A stretch of 64,000 nt of DNA from positions 1 to 64,000 of the forward strand of contig NZ_RQXT01000027.1 in NCBI RefSeq assembly GCF_003863365.1, in the 5' to 3' direction. This DNA is from Mesorhizobium tamadayense (lineage in GTDB: Bacteria; Pseudomonadota; Alphaproteobacteria; Rhizobiales; Rhizobiaceae). The position numbers and the translations under genes are program-made. Below, one piece after another: positions 40,314 to 49,544 of the stretch. Positions within the stretch are counted from its first letter, which is position 1. Each line of letters begins with the position of its first letter. Under the pieces are notes generated by a model, which was not told the DNA's origin, ran no database searches, and was given only the letters and a program-made list of their open reading frames with translations.

Positions 40314-42641
40314 TCAATTGTTGTTGATGGTGCTTCCCTTAACGATCACATCGCCGTCGGCCTTGACGGTGATCTTGCCGCTGCCCCTGAGTGTAATATC
40401 CTTCCCGTCAGCGACAATGGTGCCGTCCTTTTTCATAGTGATCGACGCCGAGCCGCATTTGAGCGTGATCGAATCGCCCGCTTCGATCATCAGATTCTTG
40501 CCAACCTTGATTGAACTGTCTTGGGCAATGTCGATACCGCTGCTCTTCCCGACCTTGAGAGCATGCGCTCCGCCGACATCGGTTCCGTCATCCGCCCCGA
40601 TCTTGGCCGTTCGTGCCTTTCCTATCTGGGACGACTGTGCCCCTCCGACTGTGAAACTCTGGTCGGCGCCAACATTGACGCTTTGCGCTGCCCCGATATT
40701 CCAGCTGTCGGAAGCCCCAATATCGTGGCTCTGATTGGTGCCGACGCTGACGGATCGGGTTATGCCGATGGTGTTCGTCTGAGAAGCGCCAACGGTCCTC
40801 GCTTCAGCAGCACCCACAGTGTCCACACGCGCCGCCCCCACCGTCACCGTCTGCACCAGACCCACCGTCTGCGAATGGTTCGCGTCGATGTTTTCCGTCG
40901 AATTCGCAACGACGTGGATCGTCTCATTCGCCTGGACCGTCAGCGAGCGGTTCGCGCCCACCGTCTCGGTGTCGTTGCTGCCGATGTTGGTGGTCTGGTC
41001 GACGCCGATCTTGACGGTCTTGTTGTTGCCGACGTCCTCGTCGAGGTTGTGGCCGACGGAGTGCTTGGCATCGTGGTCGATGCGGTCGGACTGGTCGTGC
41101 TGCACGGTCTTGTTGCGGTCGTGCTTGACCAGCAGGTGGTGGTCCTTCTGCGCCTGGAAATTGACGAGCTCGGAACCGGCCTTGTCCTCGAACATCAGCT
41201 CGTTGTAACCACCGCCGCCTTTGGATGAGTTCGACTTCCAGCCCGATTGCGTCGCGTTGGCCGGCAGCCCGTAGGGCGGCATCTCAGCGGCGTTGTAGAC
41301 CCGGCCGGTGATGATCGGCAGGTCGGGATCGCCCTCGATGAAATCGACGATGACCTCCTGGCCGATGCGCGGGATCTGGATGAAACCCCAGCCGCTGCCG
41401 GCCCAGGTCTGCGACACGCGCACGAAGCAGGAAGAGTTCTGGTCCTTCTTGCCGAGCCGGTCCCAATGGAACTGCACCTTCACCCGGGCATATTTGTCGG
41501 TGAAGATTTCTTCGCCGGAGGGGCCGACCACCGTCGCCGTCTGCGGCCCGCGCATGATCGGCCGCGGTGTGATGCGCGGCGGCCGGTAGGGCAATTTGGC
41601 GGGAGCGACGCCCAGCACGACCTTGAAGTTCTCGGCATGGGCCTCGTTCTGGGTCCTGTAGCCGGGGTCGAACAGCCTGTATTCGGCGCTGATCACCAGA
41701 TATTCCTGGTTCTGGTCGTCGCGCGGAAAACTTTCCAGCTTGAACTTACAGCCGGAAAAAAGGCCGCGCACCGTGCCCACCGCCGTGCTGCGCTTGTGCA
41801 CCGCCTGAAGTTCCTCGCGGCGAATCCCCGCAATCGTGTCGCCCCGCCCGACATCGAGATGCGCGCCGGGCTGGCGGTAGTTCTCGCCCGCGGCCTCCTT
41901 GTGGCTGAACGGCTGGGCGGACTTCGCCATCAAATCCGCGCCGGGCTTCTCGAAATCATAGTCGGTGTGGGCATAGGCGCCGGGCCGCACCGCGCTGCCC
42001 GGAATCCATTCGGTAATGTATTCGACGTCGCGCCGCGAGGCCTGGCCCTCGAAATTATAGAGCACCTTCTCGTAGCCGGGCGCCGGCTTCAGCTTGCTCA
42101 TCGCATCGCAGAGCACCAGGGTGTGCTTGCCCTCGTCATGCTCGAAGAAATAGAAAATGCCCTCGTGCTCGAGCAGGCGCTGCACGAAATCGAGATCGCT
42201 CTCGTCATACTGCACGCAATATTCGCGCGAGGGATAGGAGCCCTGCAGCCGCTTCTCGAATTTCGCGATGCCGTATTTCGAGAAGATCTTCTCGACGATC
42301 TCGACCGCCGTCATGTTCTGGAAGATGCGGCAGTCGGTGGTGTTGCCGAGGAACCAGAACCACGGCCTGATCACCGCCTCGTAAAAGGCCAGCCTGTCCT
42401 CGATGCGGGTGAGCTTGAACTCCGACACCAGGCCGCTGAACCATCGCTTTGGGTCGGATTCACCCTCGACCGAGACGACGCCGCCCAGCATCTTCAAGGG
42501 ATCGACATCGTGGCTCTTAGAGACGAAGCCGACCGTATAGGTGAAACAACGGCTGATCTCGTCACGCCCGACGAGATGGGTGAAGGTCAGCGCATCGCCG
42601 CCAACCGGCGTTTGCACAACCGTGGCACGTTCGTTCGGCAT
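40314..42641 (-). CDS. vgrG: T6SS spike protein VgrG (TssI)
   Basis: A 775-residue spike protein. The gp27-like part (FTHLVGRDEISRCFTYTVGF, and YCVQYDESDLDFVQRLLEHE) is followed by the gp5 OB-fold (FHWDRLGKKDQNSSCFVRVS, then IPRIGQEVIVDFIEGDPDLP). From about residue 540 a long run of 8-residue repeats (V-G-A-x-x-S-x-T type) forms a beta-helix needle, and the last 50 residues have a different repeat (GSASITMKKDGTI). No separate enzymatic domain is visible. The start at 42641 follows AGGAGGGG; a longer frame to 42710 lacks support. It is the first gene of a vgrG-DUF6484-HEAT unit opposite in strand to the main operon. Confidence 0.95.
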   Translation of the reverse strand: MPNERATVVQTPVGGDALTFTHLVGRDEISRCFTYTVGFVSKSHDVDPLKMLGGVVSVEGESDPKRWFSGLVSEFKLTRIEDRLAFYEAVIRPWFWFLGNTTDCRIFQNMTAVEIVEKIFSKYGIAKFEKRLQGSYPSREYCVQYDESDLDFVQRLLEHEGIFYFFEHDEGKHTLVLCDAMSKLKPAPGYEKVLYNFEGQASRRDVEYITEWIPGSAVRPGAYAHTDYDFEKPGADLMAKSAQPFSHKEAAGENYRQPGAHLDVGRGDTIAGIRREELQAVHKRSTAVGTVRGLFSGCKFKLESFPRDDQNQEYLVISAEYRLFDPGYRTQNEAHAENFKVVLGVAPAKLPYRPPRITPRPIMRGPQTATVVGPSGEEIFTDKYARVKVQFHWDRLGKKDQNSSCFVRVSQTWAGSGWGFIQIPRIGQEVIVDFIEGDPDLPIITGRVYNAAEMPPYGLPANATQSGWKSNSSKGGGGYNELMFEDKAGSELVNFQAQKDHHLLVKHDRNKTVQHDQSDRIDHDAKHSVGHNLDEDVGNNKTVKIGVDQTTNIGSNDTETVGANRSLTVQANETIHVVANSTENIDANHSQTVGLVQTVTVGAARVDTVGAAEARTVGASQTNTIGITRSVSVGTNQSHDIGASDSWNIGAAQSVNVGADQSFTVGGAQSSQIGKARTAKIGADDGTDVGGAHALKVGKSSGIDIAQDSSIKVGKNLMIEAGDSITLKCGSASITMKKDGTIVADGKDITLRGSGKITVKADGDVIVKGSTINNN

Positions 42642-42948
42642 GGTCGTGCCCCTCCTGGACGCGGCCGCCAGTGTGATGGATCGAAGCCCCCGCTCTGTTA
42701 ACTGCATCACGTTCGGGGAGTTTTCGAATTCACCGCACCGGACAGGTCCAGCCTAGCACATGTTTGACTGCCGCCAAATAACAGCGAGGGCCAAACCGTC
42801 CCCATGCGGGTCGGTGTGAAACGCTCCTCTCCCGCCGCTCTCGCAAACTGCTAGAATGGCTGGAGCATTCCGGGAGAAGCACATAGCGGCTTTCCGTCCG
42901 GATTGCGCGAAACAAGGATTTATTTACCAGGTTCAGCGACGTTTCCGG
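42642..42948. other. Divergent spacer between vgrG and the second tagH
   Basis: About 307 bases with no supported gene. It must hold the promoters for vgrG (minus) and for the second tagH unit (plus). I saw no strong palindrome or terminator in it. The tagH frame remains open back to 42856, so part of the interval would be coding if an upstream start were used. Confidence 0.5.
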
Positions 42949-44031
42949 ATGTTCATCTCGCTCCAGATCAGCAATGTCGACAGACTGCCCACCGGCAGCC
43001 CGACAAGCTACGCCGCCCGCGACCGCAGCTTCGAGATCGGCCGCGAGAATTGCGACTGGACGCTCGCCGACCCGGACAAATTCATCTCGGGCCGGCACTG
43101 CGAGGTCCGCTACCAGGCGGGCGCCTTCTGGCTCTACGACGTCTCGCGCAACGGAACCTTCATCAACGGTTCCAGCCAGCGCATGGCCGGTCCGCACCGA
43201 CTGGCCCATGGCGACCGGGTGCTGATCGGCCGCTATGTCGTCGCGGTGTCGATCGACGAAGAACGACCAGCGACTGGCCATCCGCAAAGCCGGGCCGGAT
43301 CGACGCAACGCGATCTGCCGCCGTCGACGGGCAGGCCTATCGAATTGGGCAACGAGCCGTTCTTCAGTCCGACGGAACAGCGCACCGGACAGGGAGCGCC
43401 GGTATCGACGTCCTCAGCGCTGCGCCAGCCGGCCCCGGCCGTGCCTGCTGGCCGAGCCGCCGACGCCGACACGCTGCTGCGGGATATCGCGAAGGCGGCC
43501 GGCATTGCGCCTGACCTGCTTCAGTCGCGCGATCCGCAGGAAGTGGCCGCCGAGATCGGCACGGTGCTCAGAACCACGGTCGAGCAATTGTCGCTGCTGC
43601 TCAAGGCGCGCGCGGCGGCCAAGGTGCTGGCCAAAAGCACGCATCGCACAATGATCGGCGCCGAAAACAACAACCCGCTGAAATTCGTTCCCGGCACCGA
43701 CGACATACTGGAGATCATGTTCGCAAAACGCCGGGCCGGTTATCTCGACGCCGCGCACAGCGTCGAGGACGCCTTCCGGGACCTCAAGACGCACGAATTG
43801 GCCACTTACGCCGCCATGCAGGCAGCACTGTCCAGGCTGCTCGACGACCTGTCGCCGGAGGCGATCGCCAGGAAGCTGCCGCCGGCGTCCTTCTCATCCA
43901 AGAAAAGCCAGGCGTGGGATGCCCTCGTCGCCACTTGGCGGACGATGGAGGAGAAGCACGAAAACGGCATGCTCGACGTCTTCCTGGCTTATTTCAGCGA
44001 AGCCTACGCCAAGGCCGACAAGCTGAAATAG
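42949..44031 (+). CDS. tagH: T6SS-associated FHA-domain protein TagH (copy 2)
   Basis: A 360-residue protein starting at MFISLQISN; an upstream in-frame start at 42856 would add 31 non-conserved residues. The FHA domain (residues about 20-95: RSFEIGRENCDWTL, SGRHCEVRYQ, SRNGTFINGS) is followed by a linker and a C-terminal TagH domain with NNPLKFVPGTDDILEIMFAK. It resembles copy 1 in architecture but is shorter in the linker. It opens the second tagH-tssL-tssM-phosphatase-kinase cluster and may read the phosphorylation state of the second TssL or of the kinase. Confidence 0.9.
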   Translation: MFISLQISNVDRLPTGSPTSYAARDRSFEIGRENCDWTLADPDKFISGRHCEVRYQAGAFWLYDVSRNGTFINGSSQRMAGPHRLAHGDRVLIGRYVVAVSIDEERPATGHPQSRAGSTQRDLPPSTGRPIELGNEPFFSPTEQRTGQGAPVSTSSALRQPAPAVPAGRAADADTLLRDIAKAAGIAPDLLQSRDPQEVAAEIGTVLRTTVEQLSLLLKARAAAKVLAKSTHRTMIGAENNNPLKFVPGTDDILEIMFAKRRAGYLDAAHSVEDAFRDLKTHELATYAAMQAALSRLLDDLSPEAIARKLPPASFSSKKSQAWDALVATWRTMEEKHENGMLDVFLAYFSEAYAKADKLK

Positions 44032-44338
44032 CCAACCAGGTCAGCCGATCAAGGCGCTATGTGACGGGTCTCACAGAAGAACCCGTCGCTTCGATCATCC
44101 TGCTTTCCGATTTCAATCAGCTGCCTGATTTCAATTAGGTGCTTGGGCGGTTAGGATGACGCACGGAAGCTTGCCTGGCGGGCAAAGCGGCGTGGCTTGG
44201 GGCGTATGCAGCAATGTCATGTTTCGGCGAGATGAGCCTTTCCATCCGGCCCGCCGCCAACTCTTGGCCTGAAAAGCGCGAAGCCGCCCTCTTTCCCCGC
44301 CGAAGAAATATTCGCCGCACCGCGACGGTGGACCGCCG
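44032..44338. other. Spacer between the second tagH and second tssL
   Basis: 307 bases with no convincing gene. It contains a hairpin at 44063-44087 and a direct repeat GATTTCAAT-N9-GATTTCAAT (44109-44117 and 44127-44135, period 18), which could be a regulator site. A minus-strand frame here is arginine-rich and looks like chance. The spacer implies that tssL-tssM-pppA-ppkA have their own promoter. Confidence 0.4.
44063..44087 (+). terminator. Candidate hairpin downstream of the second tagH
   Basis: GACGGGT and ACCCGTC are exact reverse complements around an 11-base loop, beginning 32 bases after the tagH stop codon. No T-run follows, so it may be a Rho-type or RNA-protecting structure rather than an intrinsic terminator. 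Confidence 0.4.
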
Positions 44339-45835
44339 ATGAGCTCGAAGGACGATCCCTCCCGGCCGGCGGACAAGACCGTCATCCGCGCGCCACGGCC
44401 AAGACAACGATCACCTGTGGCTCCCGAGAGCGCCTCTTCAGGTGGCCTTGTGCCGGCAGCCAGGGAATCGACGGTGTTCGACCCCGGCGTCGGCCGGCAG
44501 ATGCCGACCGGCTGGTCGACCGGGACGGTGGTCGTTCAAGGTGTGGCTCCGGCCGCGGCTGCTGCCTCAACGCCCGCGCTGCAGCAGGAAATACTGCTCC
44601 ACGCTACGGATGGCGTGAAATACGCCGCGTCAAATCCAATTCTCGCTGCCGCCGCGCCCCTGCTCGTGCTGTTCGGTCAGTTGCGGCTGATGCCGGTCGA
44701 GCGGCAAGCGGCGCCGCTGGCGGAGCACATCGCCGAAGCGGTCGAGACGTTCGACCGGGAAATGGCGAAAGCCGGCATCGCCGAGGAGGACGGCAGAATC
44801 GCGAGATTCGCCCTTTGCGAGACGGCCGACGATCTCGTCGGCAACCTGCCTTGGCCGAAGGACGACGCCTGGAGCGGGCACAGCCTGGTGACGCGGTTCT
44901 TCCACACCAAGCCCACAGGCGCCGGTTTCTATGGGGCGCTGAACAAGATCCTGGGCAGCCCGGAATCGCATTTCGACCTGCTCGAGCTGATGCATGCCTG
45001 CCTGTCGCTCGGCTTCGAAGGCCAGTATCGCGGACGGGCCGGCGAACGGGACGATCTCGAACACATCCGGCGCGACGTCTACGACACGATCCGGTACTTC
45101 AGGCCGCGCGCCGGGGACGACATCTCGCCCCATTGGCAAGGCATGGCGGCGACGCTGTCGAAGCCGAGGGCGCGGCTGCCGCTATGGGCGGTCGCGGCAG
45201 CCGCCGCGACGCTGGTGACGGTGGCGTTCTTCGGGTTACGGGTCCTGATCACCGACGAGGGCGACGTGACCGCTGGCGAATTGCTGGCGCTCAACCCATC
45301 GACGCCAGTCACCATCGAGCGCGCCAGCGTAGCGGCGCTCGCCGAGCCCGCGGAAGCCGCCCCGCCGCCGCCTGTCGTCCCCACCACCACCCAGATCGAC
45401 CGCATCCGGGCGGCTTTAGCCAAGGAGATCGCCGGCGGCGGGCTGACGGTCGGCACGAAGGGCAACTTCATCGTGGTGGAAGTCAACAATCAGCTGCTCT
45501 TCGCGCCCGGGCAGGCGGAGCTGAAACCGGAATTCCAGCCCATCGCGGCGGACATTGCCACGGCGCTCAATGCCGAGCCCGGACCAATCCGGATCGTCGG
45601 CCACACCGACAATGTGAAGCCGAAGAAGTCGAGCCGGTTCAAATCCAACTTCGATCTTTCCGTCGCTCGCGCCAAAGCCGTCCAGACGATGATGGCGAAA
45701 GAACTCAAGGAGCCGTCGCGGATCACGGTCGACGGCAAGGGCGAGGACGAACCGATCGCCGACAATGCAACCCCGGACGGCCGCGCGAAAAACCGCCGCG
45801 TCGACGTGATGATCCCGAAGGAGGAGACGTTGTGA
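44339..45835 (+). CDS. tssL: T6SS membrane-complex protein TssL (copy 2) with C-terminal OmpA domain
   Basis: A 498-residue protein with the same layout as copy 1: DotU domain (about residues 95-265; HSLVTRFFHTKPTGAGFYGA), one membrane segment (281-303) and a periplasmic OmpA-like domain (about 370-495; IRIVGHTDNVKP). The N-terminus is longer and reads ADKTVIRAPR with Thr14. In Agrobacterium tumefaciens TssL, Thr14 is phosphorylated by PpkA and then bound by Fha, and a PpkA-like kinase is encoded in this same cluster. It is followed by tssM copy 2. Confidence 0.93.
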   Translation: MSSKDDPSRPADKTVIRAPRPRQRSPVAPESASSGGLVPAARESTVFDPGVGRQMPTGWSTGTVVVQGVAPAAAAASTPALQQEILLHATDGVKYAASNPILAAAAPLLVLFGQLRLMPVERQAAPLAEHIAEAVETFDREMAKAGIAEEDGRIARFALCETADDLVGNLPWPKDDAWSGHSLVTRFFHTKPTGAGFYGALNKILGSPESHFDLLELMHACLSLGFEGQYRGRAGERDDLEHIRRDVYDTIRYFRPRAGDDISPHWQGMAATLSKPRARLPLWAVAAAAATLVTVAFFGLRVLITDEGDVTAGELLALNPSTPVTIERASVAALAEPAEAAPPPPVVPTTTQIDRIRAALAKEIAGGGLTVGTKGNFIVVEVNNQLLFAPGQAELKPEFQPIAADIATALNAEPGPIRIVGHTDNVKPKKSSRFKSNFDLSVARAKAVQTMMAKELKEPSRITVDGKGEDEPIADNATPDGRAKNRRVDVMIPKEETL

Positions 45836-45860
45836 GCGGGTGCGGCGGGGAGCGGCACTG

Positions 45861-48800
45861 ATGCGCTGGGCGCTGCGGATATTCAGCCTGTTGGCGCTCG
45901 CCGGTTTCTCGGCGGCCGTCTGGTATGCCGGGCCACTGATCCGCTTCGCCGATTCCCGTCCGCTCGAACCGGTCTGGCTCAGGGCGGCAATCATCGGCGT
46001 GACCGTCGCGCTGCTCGCGCTCTTCTACGGCATCCGCTTCCGGCAAGGGCGCAAGGCGCAAAAGGCGCTCGAAAAAGCGATCACGCGCAGCGACGACCGG
46101 AACGACGATTCACAAGTGCTCGAGGCGCGCATGGGCGAGGCCATCGCGACGCTGAAGCAGTCGAGCGGCAAGCGCAATTTCCTCTATGATATCCCCTGGT
46201 ACATCATCATCGGCCCGCCGGGAGCCGGCAAGACGACGGCGCTGGTCAATTCGGGGCTGAAGTTCCCGCTTGCCGGCTCCGGCAATGCCCAGCCGGTAGC
46301 CGGTATCGGCGGCACGCGGTCCTGCGACTGGTGGTTCACCGATGATGCCGTGCTGATCGACACTGCCGGCCGCTATACGACGCAGGATTCGGACGCCCAA
46401 CGCGACAAGGCGAGCTGGCTCGCCTTCCTGGGGCTGCTCAAGAAATTCCGCACCAGGCAGCCGATCAATGGCGTGATCCTCGCCATCAGCCTTGCCGACC
46501 TCATCGGCCTGGACGACCAGCAGCTCGACGCGCATGTCACCGAAATAAGAAGCCGCCTGCGGGAGCTGCACGAGACGCTGAAGATCCAGTTCCCGGTCTA
46601 CCTGCTCTTCACCAAGGCCGACCTCGTCGCCGGCTTCATGGACTATTTCGGCGATTTCGACGAAGCCAGCCGGCGCAAGGTGTGGGGCGCGACCTTCCAG
46701 ACCACCGACCGCAACAGGAACATGGTCGGCGAGGCCCCGGCCGAGTTCGACGCGCTGGCCAGGCAACTGGCGGATGAGATCGCCGACCGCCTGCAGGACG
46801 AGGCCGATCCGGTGGCGCGCATCGCGATCTTCGGCTTCCCGGCGCAGTTCGGGGCGCTGAAGGCCCGCATCGTGCGTTTTGTCACCAGCCTGTTCGATGC
46901 CTCGCGGGCCCAGGTGAACGTCAGCCTGCGCGGGCTTTATTTTTCCTCGGGCACGCAGGAAGGAACGCCCATCGATCAGGTGCTGGGCGCGATCGGCCGC
47001 AGTTTCGGCCGTGCTTCCCAGGCGCATCTTTCCGGCACCGGCAAGAGCTTCTTCCTGCATGATCTTCTGGCGAAGGTGATCTTTCCCGAGGCAGGCTGGG
47101 TCTCGTTCGACAGGGTCGCAGAGCGGCGCGCCAGGCTAGCCAGATTTGGCAGCCTCGCCGCGATCGCGCTGGCGGCTTTAGCGGCGCTCGGCGTGCTGGG
47201 CTTCAGCTTCTCGGCCAACAAGTCGCTGATCGCCTCCACAAGGCAGGCGATGGCGCAGTACCGTCAGAGCGCGGATTCGCTGCTCAAGAGCACGACCGTG
47301 ACCGACGTCGATCTCGAGAACGTCATCGGTCCGCTCGACCAGTTGCGCAACCTGCCGGCTGGATATGAAACCGCCGGCCAATCGAAGCCGGTCGAGGAGA
47401 GTTTCGGGCTCAGCCAGCGGGAGAGACTTCTGTCGGCGTCCAAAACCGCCTACCGGCAGGCGCTTGAGCGAAGCTTCCGCTCCCGGCTGCTGGTTCAGGC
47501 CGAGCGCACGATCCAGGCCAAGATGGCCGACCCGATCTCGCTTTACGAGCCGCTGAAGATCTATCTGATGCTGGGCGGCAAGGCGCCAAAGGTCGACGAC
47601 GAGCTGATCGTCTCCTGGATGAAGCAGGACTGGGAGGAAAACCGCTACCCGGGCGAGAACAACCGTGAGGGCCGGGCGCAGCTCGAAAAGCATCTGCGCG
47701 CCATGCTCACGCTCGACGATGCCTACGACCCGGTGTTCGAGCTCAACCAGCCGCTGGTCGAGGCAGCGCAACGCTCGCTCGGACGCATGAGCCTTGCCGA
47801 CCGCGCGTCGGCGCTGATCAGGTCGGCGGTCTACGCGGCAAGGCTCGGGGACTTTTCCGTTGCCGCGAAAGCCGGCGCGGAGGCGCAACTCCTGTTCGAA
47901 CGCATGGACGGCGGCGAGCTTTCCGACCTTCGCGTTCCCGGCCTCTACACCCGGGCCGGCTTCAACGGCTTCTACCTGCCGCAGCTCTCACGCATCGCGC
48001 AGATGCTGGTCGACGATCAATGGGTTCTCGGCGGCGGCGGCGAGCGGGGCGGCATCGATGAGGACCTGCCCAGGCTCGGCCCCGACCTCATCGACCGCTA
48101 CGGCAAGGAATTCGCTTCCGCCTGGAATGGCGCCCTCGACCTGCTGAAGTTGAAGGCGATGCTGAAGGACAAGCCGCAATATATCGCGCTCTCCGCCGCA
48201 GCCTCGCCGGACTCGCCGCTGGACCGGCTGTTCACGGCGATCGCCGATGAAACCGCGTTGACGAAGGACGGCGCCGCCTCCGAAGCCGGGACCGGCGCGG
48301 CAGAGCAGGACCCAGCGGGCATGGCCAAGGGCCTGGCCCGCATCGGGCTGCAGAGCGCCCGCGGCAAGTCGCAAAGCCGCGCGGGCACAAGCTCGCCCGC
48401 CACGCAGAACGCCGGCGCCACCGTGGAAGCACAGTTCAGGCCGTTCCAGGCGCTGGCGAGCGGCTCTGCCGGCCATCGGCCGATCGATGCGCTGACGCAG
48501 AATTTCCACGACGTCTACCAGAGCGTGAAGCTCGCGGCCGACGTCCCCGCGCAGACGGAGCGCGTCAACGCGAACCTCAAGCTGCAGATCTCGACGCTGC
48601 GCGCCAATGCCTCGCGCCTGCCCAGGCAGCTCGCGCGCATGATCGATGCGGCCGCGGACGAGTTTGAGGGCAATGTCGCCGAGACCTCTGTCGCCAATCT
48701 CAACCAGACGCTCGATGAGACGGTCACGCGCCCCTGCGAGGAGGCGGTCAACCGCCATTATCCCTTCGCCGGCGACGGCACGGAGGAAATCTCTCTTGCC

Positions 48801-49391
48801 GATTTCGCCAAGCTGTTCGCGCCAGGCGGCCTGATGGACCGGTTCTTCGCGCAGAACCTTGCGCCGCTGATCGACATGACGGGCCAGGACTGGACCTGGA
48901 AGCAGGATGCGCGCTCCGGCCGCGACCTCGCCAAGTCGACCTTGAAAGCGTTCCAGTCGGCGGCGGAAATCCGCAGCGCCTTCTTTCCTTCCGGCGGTTC
49001 GGCGCCGTCGGTCTCGATCACCTTCACGCCCACTTCGCTCAACAGCGAGGCCGACAGCGCGGTGCTCAATGTCGACGGGCAGACGGTGCAGAGCACGCAG
49101 GCCGGCAATGCGCCGAGCACGGTGAAATGGCCGAGCGGCACCGCTTCCGGATCCGCGAGCCTCAGCCTGAGGCCGGAAATGCCGGGCCGCGAATCCGCCT
49201 TGAAATTCGAGGGGCCGTGGGCCTTGAAGCGCCTGCTGGACAAGGCGAGCGTCACCGGCGACGGCGGCGACGCCGAAGCGCGCTTCGTGATCGGCGGACG
49301 CGACGTTGCCTTCAAGATGGAGACCGGATCGGGGGCCAATCCCTTCCTGCTTCCCGCCTTGTCAGGCTTCAGCTGTCCGAAGGCGTTCTGA
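45861..49391 (+). CDS. tssM: T6SS membrane-complex protein TssM (IcmF), copy 2
   Basis: An 1176-residue IcmF protein starting at the ATG at 45861, preceded by GGGGAG; a GTG at 45840 is less likely. Two N-terminal membrane helices precede Walker A GPPGAGKT (about 118-125). A third helix lies near 431-450, and the periplasmic part ends with the conserved GPWALKRLLDKASV and SGFSCPKAF. It has the same overall architecture as copy 1 but differs strongly in sequence, so the duplication is old or one pair was acquired. It is a partner of TssL copy 2. Confidence 0.95.
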   Translation: MRWALRIFSLLALAGFSAAVWYAGPLIRFADSRPLEPVWLRAAIIGVTVALLALFYGIRFRQGRKAQKALEKAITRSDDRNDDSQVLEARMGEAIATLKQSSGKRNFLYDIPWYIIIGPPGAGKTTALVNSGLKFPLAGSGNAQPVAGIGGTRSCDWWFTDDAVLIDTAGRYTTQDSDAQRDKASWLAFLGLLKKFRTRQPINGVILAISLADLIGLDDQQLDAHVTEIRSRLRELHETLKIQFPVYLLFTKADLVAGFMDYFGDFDEASRRKVWGATFQTTDRNRNMVGEAPAEFDALARQLADEIADRLQDEADPVARIAIFGFPAQFGALKARIVRFVTSLFDASRAQVNVSLRGLYFSSGTQEGTPIDQVLGAIGRSFGRASQAHLSGTGKSFFLHDLLAKVIFPEAGWVSFDRVAERRARLARFGSLAAIALAALAALGVLGFSFSANKSLIASTRQAMAQYRQSADSLLKSTTVTDVDLENVIGPLDQLRNLPAGYETAGQSKPVEESFGLSQRERLLSASKTAYRQALERSFRSRLLVQAERTIQAKMADPISLYEPLKIYLMLGGKAPKVDDELIVSWMKQDWEENRYPGENNREGRAQLEKHLRAMLTLDDAYDPVFELNQPLVEAAQRSLGRMSLADRASALIRSAVYAARLGDFSVAAKAGAEAQLLFERMDGGELSDLRVPGLYTRAGFNGFYLPQLSRIAQMLVDDQWVLGGGGERGGIDEDLPRLGPDLIDRYGKEFASAWNGALDLLKLKAMLKDKPQYIALSAAASPDSPLDRLFTAIADETALTKDGAASEAGTGAAEQDPAGMAKGLARIGLQSARGKSQSRAGTSSPATQNAGATVEAQFRPFQALASGSAGHRPIDALTQNFHDVYQSVKLAADVPAQTERVNANLKLQISTLRANASRLPRQLARMIDAAADEFEGNVAETSVANLNQTLDETVTRPCEEAVNRHYPFAGDGTEEISLADFAKLFAPGGLMDRFFAQNLAPLIDMTGQDWTWKQDARSGRDLAKSTLKAFQSAAEIRSAFFPSGGSAPSVSITFTPTSLNSEADSAVLNVDGQTVQSTQAGNAPSTVKWPSGTASGSASLSLRPEMPGRESALKFEGPWALKRLLDKASVTGDGGDAEARFVIGGRDVAFKMETGSGANPFLLPALSGFSCPKAF

Positions 49392-49544
49392 GATGGCGCT
49401 ATCACGGTCGACCGGATCGTTCCCGAGCAGCGCCGGCTCTGGTCTTCATTTCGGTACTCTAATGTATGCGCTTGTGGCAAAGTGGCCTGGGCACGCGGCC
49501 CATGGTTCGTCACAGAGGACGCTCGCGAAGCGCTTGGTGGCAAA

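Noticed and set aside
40500..41070. Repeated structure resembling a CRISPR array
   Set aside because: The repeats are protein-level units inside vgrG, with no constant repeat/spacer pattern in DNA.
34788..42641. Possible prophage or integrative element around the effector cassette
   Set aside because: No integrase, transposase, tRNA or flanking direct repeats were seen; the contractile-tail-like genes are T6SS components.
44131..44407. Short minus-strand frames in the spacer before the second tssL
   Set aside because: Arginine/proline-rich, no ribosome binding site or family resemblance; treated as chance.
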